Assembly (NCBI RefSeq): GCF_900112935.1
Contig: NZ_FONM01000001.1
Span: 363,132-427,131, forward strand
DNA length: 64,000 bases
Direction of reading: 5' to 3'
From: Trichococcus pasteurii
GTDB lineage: Bacteria > Bacillota > Bacilli > Lactobacillales > Aerococcaceae
Every line of letters begins with the position of its first letter. Position 1 is the stretch's first letter. The position numbers and the translations under genes are program-made. A model generated the notes under the pieces. It was not told the DNA's origin and did not search any database. It saw only the letters and a program-made list of their open reading frames with translations. Below, piece after piece: positions 30,040-39,537 of the stretch.

Positions 30040-30900
30040 ATGAAAAAGTCATTCAATAAAGTATATCTAACAATAATGATTCCTGCACTCATTATATTTT
30101 TTGTACTTCATACTTACCCACTTTTACAAGGTGTTTTTTACAGTTTTACGGACTGGAAGGGGTATGGAAATTTTGAGTTTGTGGGTTTAAAAAATTATTT
30201 TAACGTTTTTAAAGACGATAGAGTGGGGCATGCCTATCTTTTTACGATAGGATTTGCAATCATCTCTACTGTCATAACGAACATCGTCAGTTTGGCGCTT
30301 GCTATCGGATTAAATTCTAAAATTTCATTTAAAAGGTCACTTAGAGGTATTTACTTCCTTCCATACATATTAGGTACATTAGTTATCGGATACATTTTTA
30401 ATTTCATTTTTTCATATTTTTTACCGACCATTGGTAAAAATTTAGGTATTGCCTTGTTGGCCAATAATATTCTGGGTAATCCGGATTTGGCTTGGATAGG
30501 CATCGTCATCGTGGCAGTTTGGCAATCAACTGCATTCAACACGATCCTCTATCTGAGCGGCTTGGTCACTATAGATCCTGATTTGTATGAAGCTGCAGAT
30601 ATCGATGGGGCTACGTCATGGATTAAATTTAGGGAAATTACTTTCCCATTGATAGCGCCGTTCTTCATAATCAACGTTGTTGTATCAATGAAAAATTATT
30701 TGATGGTTTTTGATCAAATTGTGGCATTGACTGGCGGTGGACCTGGTACCTCAACAGAATCCATCTCACTCTTGATCTATAAGGGTGGTTTCTCTGGTGG
30801 AGAATTTGCTTATCAATCCGCAAATGCGGTCATCTTCTTCATCATCGTTGTGGCTATATCCCTGTTCCAAATCAAAATATTAGAAAAGAGGAATGCTTGA
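30040..30900 (+). CDS. ABC sugar permease, MalF-like
   Basis: A 286-residue membrane protein with six predicted segments and the EAA loop (YEAADIDGATSWIKFREITFP) that docks to the ATPase. N-terminus starts in a long hydrophobic helix without the extra MalF domain, usual for Gram-positive CUT1 systems. No ATPase gene is present in the locus, so a shared MsmK/UgpC-type ATPase encoded elsewhere is assumed. Confidence 0.9.
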   Translation: MKKSFNKVYLTIMIPALIIFFVLHTYPLLQGVFYSFTDWKGYGNFEFVGLKNYFNVFKDDRVGHAYLFTIGFAIISTVITNIVSLALAIGLNSKISFKRSLRGIYFLPYILGTLVIGYIFNFIFSYFLPTIGKNLGIALLANNILGNPDLAWIGIVIVAVWQSTAFNTILYLSGLVTIDPDLYEAADIDGATSWIKFREITFPLIAPFFIINVVVSMKNYLMVFDQIVALTGGGPGTSTESISLLIYKGGFSGGEFAYQSANAVIFFIIVVAISLFQIKILEKRNA

Positions 30901-31727
30901 TGAGCAATTCTAAAACGAACTGGATGACGACAACTTTACTGATGATCGGCTCACTCTTTGTTTTATTTCCTTTATATCTGACGATTACGATAGCCTTTAA
31001 AACGCCCTTGGAATTAGCTCAAAATAGCATCTTGGCACTTCCAGAGAGTTGGTCATTGCAGAATTTTGTTACAGCGATAGAGATGACCAACTTCTTTCGG
31101 GCATTGGCGAATAGTTTGCTTATTACGATTCCGACAGTAATATTGACAATTTTATTCCATTCAATTATCTCGTATGTAATTACCCGTAATCTTCAAAAAA
31201 AAATGTATAAATTTATCTATTTTTATATCATAAGTGCCATGTTTGTACCATTCTCAATCATTATGTTGCCTATTGTAAAACAAACTTCCAGTTGGAATAT
31301 GGACAATTTGGGCGGATTAGTGGTGCTATATTTAGTATTGAATTTAGCTTTTAATCTTTTTATCTACACAGGTTACATAAAATCGATTCCTGTTGAATTG
31401 GAAGAAGCTGCCATCATCGATGGTGCTACAACATGGCAAGTTTTTTGGAAAGTTATTTTCCCGCTGCTAAAACCGATCAACGCTACTGTAGCAATAACCA
31501 CAACATTGGGTGTTTGGAATGATTTCATGTTACCACTAGTAGTATTGAGTGGGAAAAATGAAGCTGCAACGTTACCATTGACACAATATATATTCCAGTC
31601 AGAATTCAGCACGGATTATACCTTATCATTTGCATCGTATTTATTATCGATGCTGCCTATGTTGATTCTCTACTTCGTTGCACAAAAAAGAATTATCGCG
31701 GGTGTCACTAGAGGTGCCGTAAAATGA
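30900..31727 (+). CDS. ABC sugar permease, MalG-like
   Basis: A 275-residue inner-membrane permease with the EAA motif LEEAAIIDGATTWQVFWKVI. The ATG overlaps the previous stop by one base (TTGATGAG), so the pair is translationally coupled. It ends the importer part; the 210-bp gap that follows contains only a short open reading stretch (MSVLDDMSVDTTIQSIGNF) that could be a gene remnant or chance. Confidence 0.9.
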   Translation: MSNSKTNWMTTTLLMIGSLFVLFPLYLTITIAFKTPLELAQNSILALPESWSLQNFVTAIEMTNFFRALANSLLITIPTVILTILFHSIISYVITRNLQKKMYKFIYFYIISAMFVPFSIIMLPIVKQTSSWNMDNLGGLVVLYLVLNLAFNLFIYTGYIKSIPVELEEAAIIDGATTWQVFWKVIFPLLKPINATVAITTTLGVWNDFMLPLVVLSGKNEAATLPLTQYIFQSEFSTDYTLSFASYLLSMLPMLILYFVAQKRIIAGVTRGAVK

Positions 31728-31936
31728 TGGAGGTGTAAGTAGAGCTGTAGATCAAGAAATGTCGGTATTGGATGATATGAGTGTAGATACAACTATTCAA
31801 TCGATTGGAAATTTTGAAGTTATAATCACATGAAATCTTTATCATCAAAAAAATATGATTGATGTTTCGAAAAGAAAGCAAGTAACGGATGGGTTCATCA
31901 CATTAAAATTAGAATAATAGAAGGAGAGTTAATGAT

Positions 31937-33043
31937 ATGATCAGAATTGGAATTATCGGTTGCGGAGGAATTGCAAACAACAAACACATGCCAGCTTTGG
32001 CTAAAGTGGAAGCTGTTGAAATGGTGGCGTTCTGTGACATTATCGAGGAACGGGCAAGCAAAGCAAGAGAGGAATTTGGAACAGATGCTGCGAACGTCTA
32101 CACAGACTACAAAGAGCTTTTAAAAAATCAAGAGATTGATGTCATTCACGTCTGCACACCAAATATTTCTCATGCTGAAATCTCAATCGCAGCGATGGAA
32201 TCCGGTAAACATGTGATGTGTGAAAAACCGATGGCTAAAACTTCGGAAGAAGCGGAAGCTATGATAGCCGCGATGAATCGGACCGGTAAAAAGCTGACGA
32301 TCGGTTATCAGAATCGATTCAGAAAAGATTCTTCCTATTTGCACAAAATCTGTCAAAAGGGAGAATTGGGAGACATTTATAACGCAAAAGCGCATGCGAT
32401 CAGGAGACGCGCGGTTCCTACCTGGGGCGTATTTCTCGATGAAGAAGCGCAAGGCGGCGGCCCGTTGATTGATATCGGAACGCACGCGCTTGATCTGACG
32501 TTGTGGATGATGAATAACTATAAACCAAAGTATGTTGTGGGGAATACCTATCATAAATTGGCGGGGACAGAAAATGCCGCAAATGCTTTCGGTCCTTGGA
32601 ATCCAGCTGAATTTACCGTTGAGGATTCCGCTTTTGGCTTTATCGTAATGGAGAACGGAGCGACCATTTACCTGGAATCCAGTTGGGCTTTGAACACTTT
32701 GGAGGTAGGCGAAGCTAAAACGACACTGCACGGGACTCAGGGCGGGGCTGATATGAAGGATGGTTTGCGTATCAATGGTGAAGCTGATGGCATGATGTAC
32801 GACAAAACGATGGTGTTGGAGCCTGGTGGAGTAGACTTCTACGACGGATCGGGTGATGATCCCGCCTATCTGGAAGCGAAACAATGGATTGAGAGCATCC
32901 AAAACGATACAGAACCGGTTGTGTCACCTGAACAGGCATTGGTAGTGACCCAAATACTGGAAGCCATTTATCAATCTGCCAAGACCGGAGCGCCGGTATA
33001 CATCAATCAACATAAAGAAGAGTTGGGAAAAATACTGGTCTGA
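31937..33043 (+). CDS. Gfo/Idh/MocA-family oxidoreductase (first)
   Basis: A 368-residue NAD(P)-dependent sugar dehydrogenase. The Rossmann start is RIGIIGCGGIANNKHMPAL and the family motif CEKPMAKT is near residue 95, with its Lys acting in catalysis; DIGTHALDLTLW supplies the catalytic His. These enzymes oxidise or reduce ring hydroxyls, for example glucose C3 in disaccharides. It lies with a ThuA-like gene 15 bp downstream, which suggests oxidation of an imported glycoside to its 3-keto form. Confidence 0.9.
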   Translation: MIRIGIIGCGGIANNKHMPALAKVEAVEMVAFCDIIEERASKAREEFGTDAANVYTDYKELLKNQEIDVIHVCTPNISHAEISIAAMESGKHVMCEKPMAKTSEEAEAMIAAMNRTGKKLTIGYQNRFRKDSSYLHKICQKGELGDIYNAKAHAIRRRAVPTWGVFLDEEAQGGGPLIDIGTHALDLTLWMMNNYKPKYVVGNTYHKLAGTENAANAFGPWNPAEFTVEDSAFGFIVMENGATIYLESSWALNTLEVGEAKTTLHGTQGGADMKDGLRINGEADGMMYDKTMVLEPGGVDFYDGSGDDPAYLEAKQWIESIQNDTEPVVSPEQALVVTQILEAIYQSAKTGAPVYINQHKEELGKILV

Positions 33044-33058
33044 AGAGGGGATAATCGA

Positions 33059-33790
33059 ATGAAAGTAACGGTATGGAACGAATATCGGCATGAAAAAACG
33101 GATGAGGCTGTAGCAAAAGTTTACCCGAATGGGATACACGGACAAATTGAAAGCTTTTTGAAGGAAGCAGGTTTGGATGTAAAGACAGTTACACTGGACG
33201 AACCGGAGCACGGGTTGACGGAAGCGGTCTTAGCAGAAACCGATGTTCTTGTCTGGTGGGGACACATTGCCCATAACGAAGTAACGGATGAAGTAGTCAA
33301 CCGCGTCCATGAATATGTTCTGAAAGGGATGGGGCTGGTTGTTTTGCACTCGGCGCATATGTCCAAAATTTTTATGAAATTGATGGGCACAAGTTGCGAC
33401 CTGAAATGGCGCGAAGCCGAAGAAAAAGAACGGATTTGGGTAGTGAATCCAAGCCATCCCATCGCTGACGGAATCGACGAATACATCGAACTCGAAAAAG
33501 AAGAGATGTACGGCGAACACTTTGATGTTCCGACACCGGATGAATTGATTTTTGTCGGATGGTATGAAGGCGGAAATGTTTTCCGCAGCGGGATGACTTA
33601 TAGACGCGGCAACGGAAAGATTTTTTATTTTCAGCCGGGGCATGAGACATACCCGACTTACTACAATAAAGATATCCAACAAGTCATCATAAACGGAATC
33701 GATTGGTGTAGACCGTCAAAGCGGGCGTATCCTGCTTACGGAAACAGCCAAGCGTTGGAAGAAATAAAAAATGGGCAGCAACCCGTATAA
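33059..33790 (+). CDS. ThuA-like domain protein
   Basis: A 243-residue ThuA-family protein with a class I glutaminase-like fold. Pattern: [11 protein letters not shown] at the start, [27 protein letters not shown] and a late [13 protein letters not shown]. ThuA is linked with trehalose, sucrose and related disaccharide use through 3-keto intermediates; the biochemical step is not settled. It sits between an oxidoreductase and a sugar isomerase-like gene. Confidence 0.85.
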   Translation: MKVTVWNEYRHEKTDEAVAKVYPNGIHGQIESFLKEAGLDVKTVTLDEPEHGLTEAVLAETDVLVWWGHIAHNEVTDEVVNRVHEYVLKGMGLVVLHSAHMSKIFMKLMGTSCDLKWREAEEKERIWVVNPSHPIADGIDEYIELEKEEMYGEHFDVPTPDELIFVGWYEGGNVFRSGMTYRRGNGKIFYFQPGHETYPTYYNKDIQQVIINGIDWCRPSKRAYPAYGNSQALEEIKNGQQPV

Positions 33791-33841
33791 AAAGAGGATC
33801 AATGCTGGCGTAACATGAAATGAAGAGAGCGAGGAATCGAT

Positions 33842-34810
33842 ATGAAACTAGGTGTATTCACCCCCTTATTTGCAAATTTAAGTTTTGAAGACATGCTGGA
33901 TAAAGTTCAGCGCGCAGGTTTGAACGCAGTGGAGATCGGAACCGGTGGGAATCCCGGGAACCATCACTGTCCGACAGATGAACTATTGGAAAGCGAAGAG
34001 AAGCGAGCAGCGTACTTGGATGAACTGAAAAAAAGGAACTTAACCATCAGTGCATTCAGCTGCCACAGCAACCCGATTTCACCAGATCCTGTAGAGGCAA
34101 AGGCGAGCGATGAAATACTAAGAAAAACCATCAGATTGGCTGCGTTGATGGGGGTACCAGTCGTCAATACTTTTTCCGGAACGGCAGGCGACAGTGAAGA
34201 GGCAACAGCACCGAATTGGCCGGTCATTCCTTGGCCGGAAGTCTACACCGATATTTATAAATGGCAATGGGAAAATAAGTTAATTCCTTACTGGAAAGAA
34301 ATCGGAGAAATGGCCAGCGAATATGGCGTCAAGATTGGCATTGAGCTGCACGGCGGTTTCTTATGCCACACACCGTATACGCTTTTGAAATTGCGCGAAA
34401 ATACCTGTGATGCAATCGGCGTGAACCTCGATCCCAGCCATTTATGGTGGCAAGGGATTGATCCGGTAGGCGCCATTAAGATTCTGGGCGAAGCCGGAGC
34501 GATCCATCATTTCCATGCGAAAGACACCTATCTCGATCAGGACAACATCAATATGTATGGTTTGTTGGATATGCAACCGTATGGAGAGGTCAAAACGAGA
34601 GCATGGACATTCCGATCGGTTGGCTGTGGTCACGATGTAAAAGTATGGTCAGATATGATGAGTGCGTTGCGGATGTATGGTTATGATTATGTGGTCAGCA
34701 TTGAACATGAAGACCCTTTGATGTCCATCGATGAAGGATTGAACAGAGCTGTTACGAATCTGCAATCTGTATTGATTAAAGAGACCCCACACGCTATGTG
34801 GTGGGCGTAG
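33842..34810 (+). CDS. sugar phosphate isomerase/epimerase-like TIM-barrel protein
   Basis: A 322-residue AP-endonuclease-2-type TIM barrel. Likely metal ligands lie in GIELHGGFLCH (Glu), NLDPSHLWWQG (Asp, His), IHHFHAKDTY and SIEHEDP (Glu). Members include xylose isomerase-like epimerases and, in 3-keto-glycoside pathways, enzymes that eliminate or isomerise the keto sugar. The gene has an AGAGCGAGG ribosome site and is cotranscribed with its neighbours. Confidence 0.85.
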   Translation: MKLGVFTPLFANLSFEDMLDKVQRAGLNAVEIGTGGNPGNHHCPTDELLESEEKRAAYLDELKKRNLTISAFSCHSNPISPDPVEAKASDEILRKTIRLAALMGVPVVNTFSGTAGDSEEATAPNWPVIPWPEVYTDIYKWQWENKLIPYWKEIGEMASEYGVKIGIELHGGFLCHTPYTLLKLRENTCDAIGVNLDPSHLWWQGIDPVGAIKILGEAGAIHHFHAKDTYLDQDNINMYGLLDMQPYGEVKTRAWTFRSVGCGHDVKVWSDMMSALRMYGYDYVVSIEHEDPLMSIDEGLNRAVTNLQSVLIKETPHAMWWA

Positions 34811-34825
34811 AAAAGAGGATTAACG

Positions 34826-35893
34826 ATGAAGAAATTAAAAGTCACGATCATTGGTTACGGAGGCATGGGCAGCTTTCACGCTAAGCTGATTCAGGCAAAT
34901 CCGGAAGTAGAAGTGCATGGGATATTCGATATTTTGGAAAGTCGGCAACAGGCTGGCGAAGCGGATGGTTATAGTGCCTATGTCAGTCTTGAAGAGGCTT
35001 TGGATGATGAAACGGTGGATGCCATATTGATCGCAACTCCGAATGATGTACACAAAGAGATCGCTGTCCAGGCGTTGGAGGCAGGAAAACATGTCATTTG
35101 TGAAAAGCCCGTGACACTGACCAGCGAAGAGCTGTCGGAAATAATGCATACCGCAAAGGAACACGAGCGCGTGTTTATGGTCCATCAAAATCGCCGTTGG
35201 GACAGTGATTTTCAGATGGTCAAAGATTTGTACGAGAACCGAAAAATCGGAGAGGTCTTCCACATCGAATCCCGTGTTCAGGGAGCCAATGGTATACCGG
35301 GTGACTGGCGCCATCTGAAAGCGCACGGTGGCGGCATGCTCTTGGATTGGGGGGTTCATTTGTTGGATCAGCTTTTGTATATGATCGACAGCCCGTTGGC
35401 GAAAGTTGCTGCAGATTTGAGTTACATATTGGGCGATGAAGTGGACGACGGCTTCATCAGCTATCTGACTTTCGAAAATGGCGTAACCGCCCTTGTAGAA
35501 GTCGGGACGACCAATTATATCAAACTCCCGCGTTGGTACATAAAAGGGACAAAAGGATCAGCGGTGATAGAAGATTGGGATCTAAAAGGAAAAATCGTGA
35601 AGCAGAGTGGAATTGAACTTGTGGCAGCACCCAAACCGATAAAAGCTGGCCAAGGGCTGACCAAAACGATGGCTCCGCCTTCCGAAGAGGCGATCATAAA
35701 AGAAAAATTTGAAAAAGTGGCAACTCAAATGGATCCGTTCTATACGAATTTCGCTAAAGTCGTCAGAGGCGAGTCGGAACCTATCGTCAAAAATGAAGAA
35801 GTTCTTCAATTGATGAAAATCATTGAATCCATTTTTGAGGCAGCGGAGACAGGACAAGTTATTGACGTACGGGAACACAGCTACAGCCGTTAA
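34826..35893 (+). CDS. Gfo/Idh/MocA-family oxidoreductase (second)
   Basis: A 355-residue paralogue of the dehydrogenase at 31937, with Rossmann motif TIIGYGGMGSFHAKLI, CEKPVTLTSEE and LLDWGVHLLDQLLY. Having two such enzymes in one locus suits a cycle in which one oxidises C3 of the glycoside and the other reduces the released 3-keto sugar and regenerates cofactor. It starts 15 bp after the isomerase-like gene. Confidence 0.9.
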   Translation: MKKLKVTIIGYGGMGSFHAKLIQANPEVEVHGIFDILESRQQAGEADGYSAYVSLEEALDDETVDAILIATPNDVHKEIAVQALEAGKHVICEKPVTLTSEELSEIMHTAKEHERVFMVHQNRRWDSDFQMVKDLYENRKIGEVFHIESRVQGANGIPGDWRHLKAHGGGMLLDWGVHLLDQLLYMIDSPLAKVAADLSYILGDEVDDGFISYLTFENGVTALVEVGTTNYIKLPRWYIKGTKGSAVIEDWDLKGKIVKQSGIELVAAPKPIKAGQGLTKTMAPPSEEAIIKEKFEKVATQMDPFYTNFAKVVRGESEPIVKNEEVLQLMKIIESIFEAAETGQVIDVREHSYSR

Positions 35894-35984
35894 AAACAGC
35901 TGGACCGTTGCATTCATATTTTGAAAATGTGAGCAATTAAGCATCGTAAACGGTGAAAAAGTTTTGATTTGGAGGCACTACGAG

Positions 35985-36956
35985 ATGCAGAAAAAAGTAT
36001 TGGGAATAGATTTGGGTGGAACTTCAGTGAAGTTGGCCATATTATCCAAAGAAGGGGACGTGCTCCAGAAATGGAGTATCCCGACAGACAACAGTGACGG
36101 CGGGGTTAAAATCGTGCCGGGAATTATCGAATCCATCAAACATCATTTGGACTTATACCGACTCACTTCTGAAGACTTTTTGGGCATAGGCATGGGTTCT
36201 CCTGGTGCAGTCAACAGAAGCGAAGGGACCGTTACTGGAGCATTTAACCTGAATTGGACTACCCCGCAACCGATAAGGGAGACAATGGAACAAGAAACGG
36301 GTATACCTTTTGTCATCGATAATGATGCCAATGTAGCTGCGCTGGGAGAAAAATGGCGTGGTGCAGGTGGAGATAACGATGATGTCGTATTTATCACCTT
36401 AGGGACAGGTGTCGGTGGAGGGATCGTTGCTGACGGGCACCTGATACACGGGACAGCAGGTTCGGGTGGAGAAATCGGGCATATGACGGTCGATCCTGAT
36501 GGCTTTGAGTGCACTTGCGGGAAAAATGGATGTTTGGAGACCGTTGCCAGCGCTACCGGGGTCGTCAAGCTGGCACGTAAACACGCAGAGGAATACGCGG
36601 GTGATTCACTTTTAAAAAAACTGATTGATGATGGCCAGGAAATCAATTCAAAAATGATTTTTGATTTCGCCAAAGATGGCGATGCACTGGCGGTTATCGT
36701 CGTGGATCGCTTTGCTTATTTCTTAGGTCTGGCATGTAGCCATATCGGTAATCTGTTGAATCCGGATTCCATCATCATCGGTGGCGGCGTTTCTGCTGCA
36801 GGGGAATTTTTGCTTGAAAAAGTCAATAAACACTACTTGGGATTTGCTTTCCCGAATGTACAGCAATCGACTAAATTGAAGCTTGCAGAATTGGGGAACG
36901 ATGCTGGAATTATCGGGGCCTGTTATGTAGCAGTGGCTCATGCGAGTAAGAATTAA
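35985..36956 (+). CDS. ROK-family glucokinase-like sugar kinase
   Basis: A 323-residue kinase. The phosphate motif is GIDLGGTSVKLAIL, the catalytic Asp is in VIDNDANVAALGE, GTGVGGGIVADG follows, and the ROK zinc site is CTCGKNGCLE. Start 35985 follows TTTGGAGGCACTACGAG; an earlier in-frame TTG lacks a site. It probably phosphorylates the free glucose released by the locus, closing the pathway to glucose 6-phosphate. Confidence 0.9.
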   Translation: MQKKVLGIDLGGTSVKLAILSKEGDVLQKWSIPTDNSDGGVKIVPGIIESIKHHLDLYRLTSEDFLGIGMGSPGAVNRSEGTVTGAFNLNWTTPQPIRETMEQETGIPFVIDNDANVAALGEKWRGAGGDNDDVVFITLGTGVGGGIVADGHLIHGTAGSGGEIGHMTVDPDGFECTCGKNGCLETVASATGVVKLARKHAEEYAGDSLLKKLIDDGQEINSKMIFDFAKDGDALAVIVVDRFAYFLGLACSHIGNLLNPDSIIIGGGVSAAGEFLLEKVNKHYLGFAFPNVQQSTKLKLAELGNDAGIIGACYVAVAHASKN

Positions 36957-36998
36957 TAACTTGCTTTATTTTCAGATTAGAAATGCCATTTTAATGGA

Positions 36999-37050
36999 AA
37001 AGAGTGGCTCCAAATCATTCGAACTGATTTGGATTCACTCTTATTTGTGT
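36999..37050. terminator. bidirectional terminator between ROK kinase and HD gene
   Basis: AAGAGTG...CCAAATCA pairs with TGATTTGG...CACTCTT, an interrupted stem with A and T tracts on both sides, between convergent genes. Confidence 0.7.
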
Positions 37051-37052
37051 TG

Positions 37053-37676
37053 CTACTGGTGGCCGTCCCATTCGGAATGGAAGTCCTTGAGGAACTGTTC
37101 CATCCGAGTGTGGCGGGCGACCGCCTTTTGTTTGCCGGCTTCCGTGTGCATGCCGTCCTTCAGCAGGAGCAGTTTTTCGTGGAAGTGGCCAATCGTATCG
37201 CTGTCCGGATCCTCACTGTGCTCGGGATCATAGAGAGGCCGGTCTTTATGCCCGCCATATGCAAAAGCGCGTGCGATGCCGATTGCGCCGATCGCATCCA
37301 GGCGATCAGCATCCTGCACGATCCGGCCTTCGATCGTTTCCAGCACGTGCTTGTTTTTCCCTTGCTTGAAGGAAAGGTTGTTCACGATGTAGATGACCTG
37401 CTCGATGACGGAGTCGCTCAGCTCGAAAGGTGTGAGGATGTCGGTGATGATGGCTTCGCGGTCGGCGTCAGTATAGCCGAATTTATGGTCGGCGACGTCA
37501 TGGAGAAGTGCCGCCAAGCCGATGATGAGCCGATCGCCTTTTCCCTCCGCTGCAGCGATGTCCATGGACGTGTTGTAGACCCGCAACGTATGCCACCAAT
37601 CATGCCCCGTTGCTTCGTTCCTCAGCTTTTCAGCGACGATGTGTTTCACATCTTCGATAATGATTTCATTGCGCAT
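37053..37676 (-). CDS. HD-domain phosphohydrolase
   Basis: A 207-residue HD protein. Metal ligands are His in HDWWHTLRVYN, the HD pair in ALLHDVADHKFG and Asp in IVQDADRLDAIGAIG. It resembles YpgQ/YedJ-type hydrolases acting on nucleotides or pyrophosphate. The right end of the IS607 element lies only about 18 bp before its ATG, and no good Shine-Dalgarno remains there, so expression may have been altered. Confidence 0.85.
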   Translation of the reverse strand: MRNEIIIEDVKHIVAEKLRNEATGHDWWHTLRVYNTSMDIAAAEGKGDRLIIGLAALLHDVADHKFGYTDADREAIITDILTPFELSDSVIEQVIYIVNNLSFKQGKNKHVLETIEGRIVQDADRLDAIGAIGIARAFAYGGHKDRPLYDPEHSEDPDSDTIGHFHEKLLLLKDGMHTEAGKQKAVARHTRMEQFLKDFHSEWDGHQ

Positions 37677-37699
37677 CCTGATGCACCGTTGCCATAAAT

Positions 37700-37870
37700 C
37701 TAACTAAATCTAGTTTATGTTTGCTTCCCTGTTCTTCGTGCCCGATTTGGTCCTGACGGACTACTTTCCTTTGTTGCAGCACTCCGAGGGCGTAAATTCC
37801 GACGCAACGAATCGTACATATCCGAGTTACCCTTAGACTGCTTGGTAATCCCTCAGATTGTAGCTTGCGT
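37700..37870 (-). ncRNA. candidate omega RNA (reRNA) of TnpB
   Basis: TnpB guide RNAs overlap the 3' end of tnpB and run to the right end of the element. Here about 130 nt follow the stop at 37833, conserved-looking and GC-richer than the end, with possible stems such as GTCCGTCAGGAC near 37750. The call comes from position and family knowledge; no covariance test was done. Confidence 0.5.
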
Positions 37871-38930
37871 TCAGATCCCTATCGCAATGGTGACCGCACG
37901 CGCAGTGGTAAACCCTGTCACTGCGTTTCAGGTCCTTTTTGAGCGTTCCACAATTGTTGCACAACTTGGAGCTCGGGAACCATTGGTCCGCTTCCACAAA
38001 TTCAATGCCATTCAGTTCGCATTTGTATTGCAGGCATTGCTTGAAGAAATAGAGTTTCTGATTTGCGACCGCCTTTGCCATATGCTTATCCTTCATCATA
38101 CTGCTGATGTTCAACGTTTCCATCACAATGCGGGAGGGTTTGGTTTTCACGATCTCCGCCGTTGCTTGATGGACATGATTGGTTCGGATGTTGGCTAAGC
38201 GTCTGTGTTGCTTTCGGATTTCACCTTCTAGTTTTAGGAGATGTTTAGATTTAGGCGTTCCTTTCTTGTATTTTCTGCTTGCACGCCGCTGTAATCTCTT
38301 GAGGCGTTTCTCCGCTTTCCTCACGGAGGCTGTTTTGTTGATGTTGTTGTAGAAAACACCATCGGAGGTGACAGCCAACTCCTTGATGCCTACATCCACC
38401 CCTACAACCCGATCGTCCAATTCGACGATTTTCGGGGTCACCTCGACGCCGACCGTCAGATACCAATATTTGCCGTCGAACTTGATGCGCGGGTTGTAGT
38501 ATTTGCAATCCACGGGCAACGGTTCGTTGGTTTTCACCCAACCGATTTTTTCCAACAGGATGCGGTTGCCTTTCACTTTCAGCTTGATGCAGTCATTGTA
38601 GAAACTCGGTGTGGAGCGGCGTTTGGTCTTGAATCGGGGATGCTGGGCTTGCCCTTTGAAGAAGACTTTATAGGCTTTGCAGGCATCCTTGACCGCCTGT
38701 TTGACGACATTATTGGAAACCTCGTTCAACCAAGCGTATTTTTTTCGCTTCTTCATCTTAGTGATATGCTTGCGCAACTCATTGTCGCTGATGAACGTCC
38801 CGCCGAAGCGATGGTTCATCTCTTGCATCCGGATCGTGTAGTTGTACGCCCAGCGGGCAACGCCAGCTGCTTGGTAGAGTTTGGAAGTTTCGTCTGTCAC
38901 AATCAAACGGACCTTCTTAGTCAGCATCAT
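37833..38930 (-). CDS. tnpB: TnpB, IS607-type RNA-guided nuclease
   Basis: A 365-residue protein with a complete RuvC-like site: Asp179 in VGVDVGIKE, Glu271 in RIVMETLNI and Asp352 in CDRDLNASYN. A zinc finger has Cys at about 324, 327, 343 and 345 (CNNCGTL, then HCACG). TnpB cuts DNA guided by the element's own 3' RNA and helps keep the element in place. It overlaps tnpA by 14 bp. Confidence 0.92.
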   Translation of the reverse strand: MMLTKKVRLIVTDETSKLYQAAGVARWAYNYTIRMQEMNHRFGGTFISDNELRKHITKMKKRKKYAWLNEVSNNVVKQAVKDACKAYKVFFKGQAQHPRFKTKRRSTPSFYNDCIKLKVKGNRILLEKIGWVKTNEPLPVDCKYYNPRIKFDGKYWYLTVGVEVTPKIVELDDRVVGVDVGIKELAVTSDGVFYNNINKTASVRKAEKRLKRLQRRASRKYKKGTPKSKHLLKLEGEIRKQHRRLANIRTNHVHQATAEIVKTKPSRIVMETLNISSMMKDKHMAKAVANQKLYFFKQCLQYKCELNGIEFVEADQWFPSSKLCNNCGTLKKDLKRSDRVYHCACGHHCDRDLNASYNLRDYQAV

Positions 38931-39537
38931 CTTGGATCAGCTCCTGAATCATCTTTCTGGCTTTGTTTGCGCGTTTGCCTTGCAGACTGCCACTGAATAC
39001 GGTGACAATCTGAACGAGGTCTTCGACAAGTTCCTGTTCTTCGGTTTTTTCAGTATGGTCGATGATTTCTATCATGGTGCCATACTTTCTGCAGAGGTTC
39101 TCGATCAGTTCAAAACCAAAACGAACCAGACGGTCCTTGTGTAGGATGACAATTTTGTCTACCTGATTGTCGGTGATCCTGTCGAGGAGTTCGTTCAACC
39201 CTTTGTTGTTGTAGTTGATGCCGCTGCCGATGTCGGTTACGATTTCGAATTGGTAGCCGTTAGCCAGCATATAGGTTCTTACGTCTTCCTCCTGTCGCCG
39301 CAGGTCGTCCTTTTGCTTGGGTGAACTCACCCGGCAATAGCCGATGGTCACCTTACTTTGACCTGTGGTCATAGTCTTGCCCAAAATTTTGTTCAGCTGT
39401 TCGTCCGAGTAATACCGGGTTCCGCCGTCGGACACGAACGCAGGCTTGAATTTGTCCTCTCTATCCCAGCGCCTCAACGTCGATGTGGATATCCCAGTTG
39501 CTTTGGAGAATTTTCCGATTGCATACATTAGCCACAT
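38917..39537 (-). CDS. tnpA: TnpA, IS607-type serine recombinase
   Basis: A 206-residue transposase. The N-terminus (1-50) is a MerR-like helix-turn-helix (AIGKFSKATGISTSTLRRW, then GGTRYYS), followed by the small serine-recombinase domain with the catalytic Ser in GYCRVSS (about 71-72) and KIVILHKDRLVRFG. Full length for the family. It overlaps tnpB. Confidence 0.93.
   Translation of the reverse strand: MWLMYAIGKFSKATGISTSTLRRWDREDKFKPAFVSDGGTRYYSDEQLNKILGKTMTTGQSKVTIGYCRVSSPKQKDDLRRQEEDVRTYMLANGYQFEIVTDIGSGINYNNKGLNELLDRITDNQVDKIVILHKDRLVRFGFELIENLCRKYGTMIEIIDHTEKTEEQELVEDLVQIVTVFSGSLQGKRANKARKMIQELIQDDAD

Noticed and set aside
31759-31833. Short open stretch between the MalG-like gene and the first oxidoreductase
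   Set aside because: It has 25 codons from the first ATG and no ribosome site. It might be a gene remnant but cannot be supported.
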